Part shown: piece after piece, positions 5,077 through 5,826 of the stretch
How the letters are laid out: the number at the start of each line of letters is the position of its first letter
Position numbering within the stretch: position 1 is the stretch's first letter
Assembly (NCBI GenBank): GCA_002496845.1
Contig: DALQ01000053.1
Span: 1,284-7,109 of the forward strand
DNA length: 5,826 bases
Source of the DNA: Euryarchaeota archaeon UBA495
GTDB lineage: Archaea; Thermoplasmatota; Poseidoniia; Poseidoniales; Poseidoniaceae
Reading direction: 5' to 3'
Made by a program: the position numbers and the translations under genes
The notes under the pieces: model-generated
Told to the model about the DNA's origin: nothing
Databases searched by the model: none
What the model saw: only the letters and a program-made list of their open reading frames with translations

Positions 5077-5826
5077 CAGGCGGTGCAACTCGCCTTCGCG
5101 GGCAATGCGCCAACCCAACTCCGTGACCTTAGCGGCCTGGTTGGACTCCGGGTCCGCGCAAGGGTTGGTGTGGTTCAGATGGAGGAATGCGATGTCAGGA
5201 TCGTTCACGTCGTCCCGCTCTCCGAGGCGCTTCAGGCTCTCGGAAATGGTCGGGTGCGGGATGAGCGACATGTCTCGCCCGGGCAACTCTTCACCGTCCC
5301 AAAAGGTCCCGTCAAGGAGTGCAACGTCCACCTTTAGTTCAGCCAACCAACTCCTGATGTCCTTGGCGATGTGGGCTGCCAAGGTGCCGCCCCACGTGTC
5401 GTGGTCCGGCAGGAACAGCAACGTCCGTTCGCGCCCACTCAAGAGCACGGCATGGGTGTCGCCATGCTCGTCCCGGTGCGGGACCTGGATGAATCGAACG
5501 CCAGAAACGGCGTCGAGTCCAAGCGGCCTGAATATGTCCATGCCCCGTCGTTCAATCACTTCGTGGACCGCAGGACTGGCCATGAGCGGCGTGCCGTGGC
5601 GACCCATCACTTCGGTGCCGAATTGCCCCAACCCTTCGATGTGGCCCAAGTGCAAGTGGGTCACGGCCACGACGTCGGGCATCACGGGCTTGTCGCCCCC
5701 CAGCGCGTCGGCCCACGTCCACAATTGGTTGGCGAGGGATTTTGTGACCTCGATCAACAGGTTTCGACCGTCTTCCAACTCGACCCCAAGCGCGACCGGC
5801 GTCCGCCTTCGTCGCGGGTCGGCTTG
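5074..5826 (-). CDS. Partial PqqB-like MBL-fold metallo-hydrolase (N-terminus beyond window)
   Basis: The minus-strand frame is open to the window edge. The TTG at 5776-5778 is an internal leucine codon, because 16 more residues containing ADPRRRRTPVALGVE continue upstream and fit the family's DPxxRR region. The missing part should hold the GTAQDGG-type N-terminus. Residues below are numbered from that TTG. The metal motif is THLHLGHIEGLGQFG (40-54), that is HxHxGH in place of the usual HxHxDH. It is followed by EVMGRHGTPLMASP (56-69), VPHRDEH (99-105), LLFLPDHDTW (120-129), LLDGTFWDGEELPGRDMS (154-171), IPHPTISES (173-181) and FLHLNHTNP (198-206). This order is that of PqqB-like proteins found in organisms with or without PQQ synthesis. 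The likely role is hydrolysis or oxygenation of a small substrate at a metal centre; true PqqB function in PQQ assembly is not supported because no other pqq gene is in view. It is probably cytoplasmic. Confidence 0.85.
   Translation of the reverse strand, partial: QADPRRRRTPVALGVELEDGRNLLIEVTKSLANQLWTWADALGGDKPVMPDVVAVTHLHLGHIEGLGQFGTEVMGRHGTPLMASPAVHEVIERRGMDIFRPLGLDAVSGVRFIQVPHRDEHGDTHAVLLSGRERTLLFLPDHDTWGGTLAAHIAKDIRSWLAELKVDVALLDGTFWDGEELPGRDMSLIPHPTISESLKRLGERDDVNDPDIAFLHLNHTNPCADPESNQAAKVTELGWRIAREGELHRL

Noticed and set aside
5083..5337. 84-codon plus-strand frame opposite the 3' end of the MBL-fold gene
   Set aside because: The opposite strand encodes the conserved LDGTFWDGEELPGRDMS and HLNHTNP motifs; this frame is their complement.
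5776..5778. TTG as true start of the MBL-fold protein
   Set aside because: The frame continues to the window edge with family-like residues (DPRRRR...LGVE), so this codon is an internal leucine.

Overview
The window looks like a GC-rich stretch of archaeal chromosome, most likely from a marine Group II euryarchaeote (Candidatus Poseidoniales). The main clue is the first gene. It joins two Cys-bounded, EF-hand-like modules (DNGDG...EVD...C) to a long run of ELWAHD / TTWLVADI / PGS repeats, a combination I recall as typical of surface proteins of that group. Supporting clues are compact genes, a 4-base stop/start overlap, and little Shine-Dalgarno signal before most starts. The assignment rests on remembered protein style, not on a search. 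Myxobacteria and other bacteria with ELWxxDG proteins remain an alternative.

Layout. Positions 1-1689 (+) hold the 3' part of a large repeat protein whose beginning lies before the window. Positions 1742-2467 and 2464-2859 (+) are a translationally coupled pair: a DUF2071/YqjF-like protein and a small DUF393 (DCC-family) thiol-disulfide oxidoreductase. Positions 2935-3810 (+) encode a SAM-dependent methyltransferase with an N-terminal zinc-ribbon-like Cys/His cluster. Positions 3874-5073 (+) encode a PLP enzyme of the isopenicillin-N-epimerase-like class V aminotransferase group. Positions 5074-5826 (-) hold the 3' part of a PqqB-like metallo-beta-lactamase-fold protein that continues past the right edge. 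Its stop codon abuts the aminotransferase stop inside one TGATCA palindrome.

The gaps between genes are 52, 75 and 63 bases, so no gene-free stretch exceeds 300 bases. I saw no RNA gene, insertion sequence, CRISPR array, attachment site or origin, and no convincing terminator or TATA box.

How the genes work together: only the DUF2071/DCC pair is firmly linked by its layout. The methyltransferase and aminotransferase lie on the same strand with short gaps and could be read from the same transcript, but no shared pathway is evident. The content is mostly ordinary accessory metabolism plus one surface protein. I did not find a convincing new multi-gene system. The best leads are the nine-unit propeller-like repeat architecture, the His-x-His-x-Gly-His metal motif, and the uncharacterised coupled pair.
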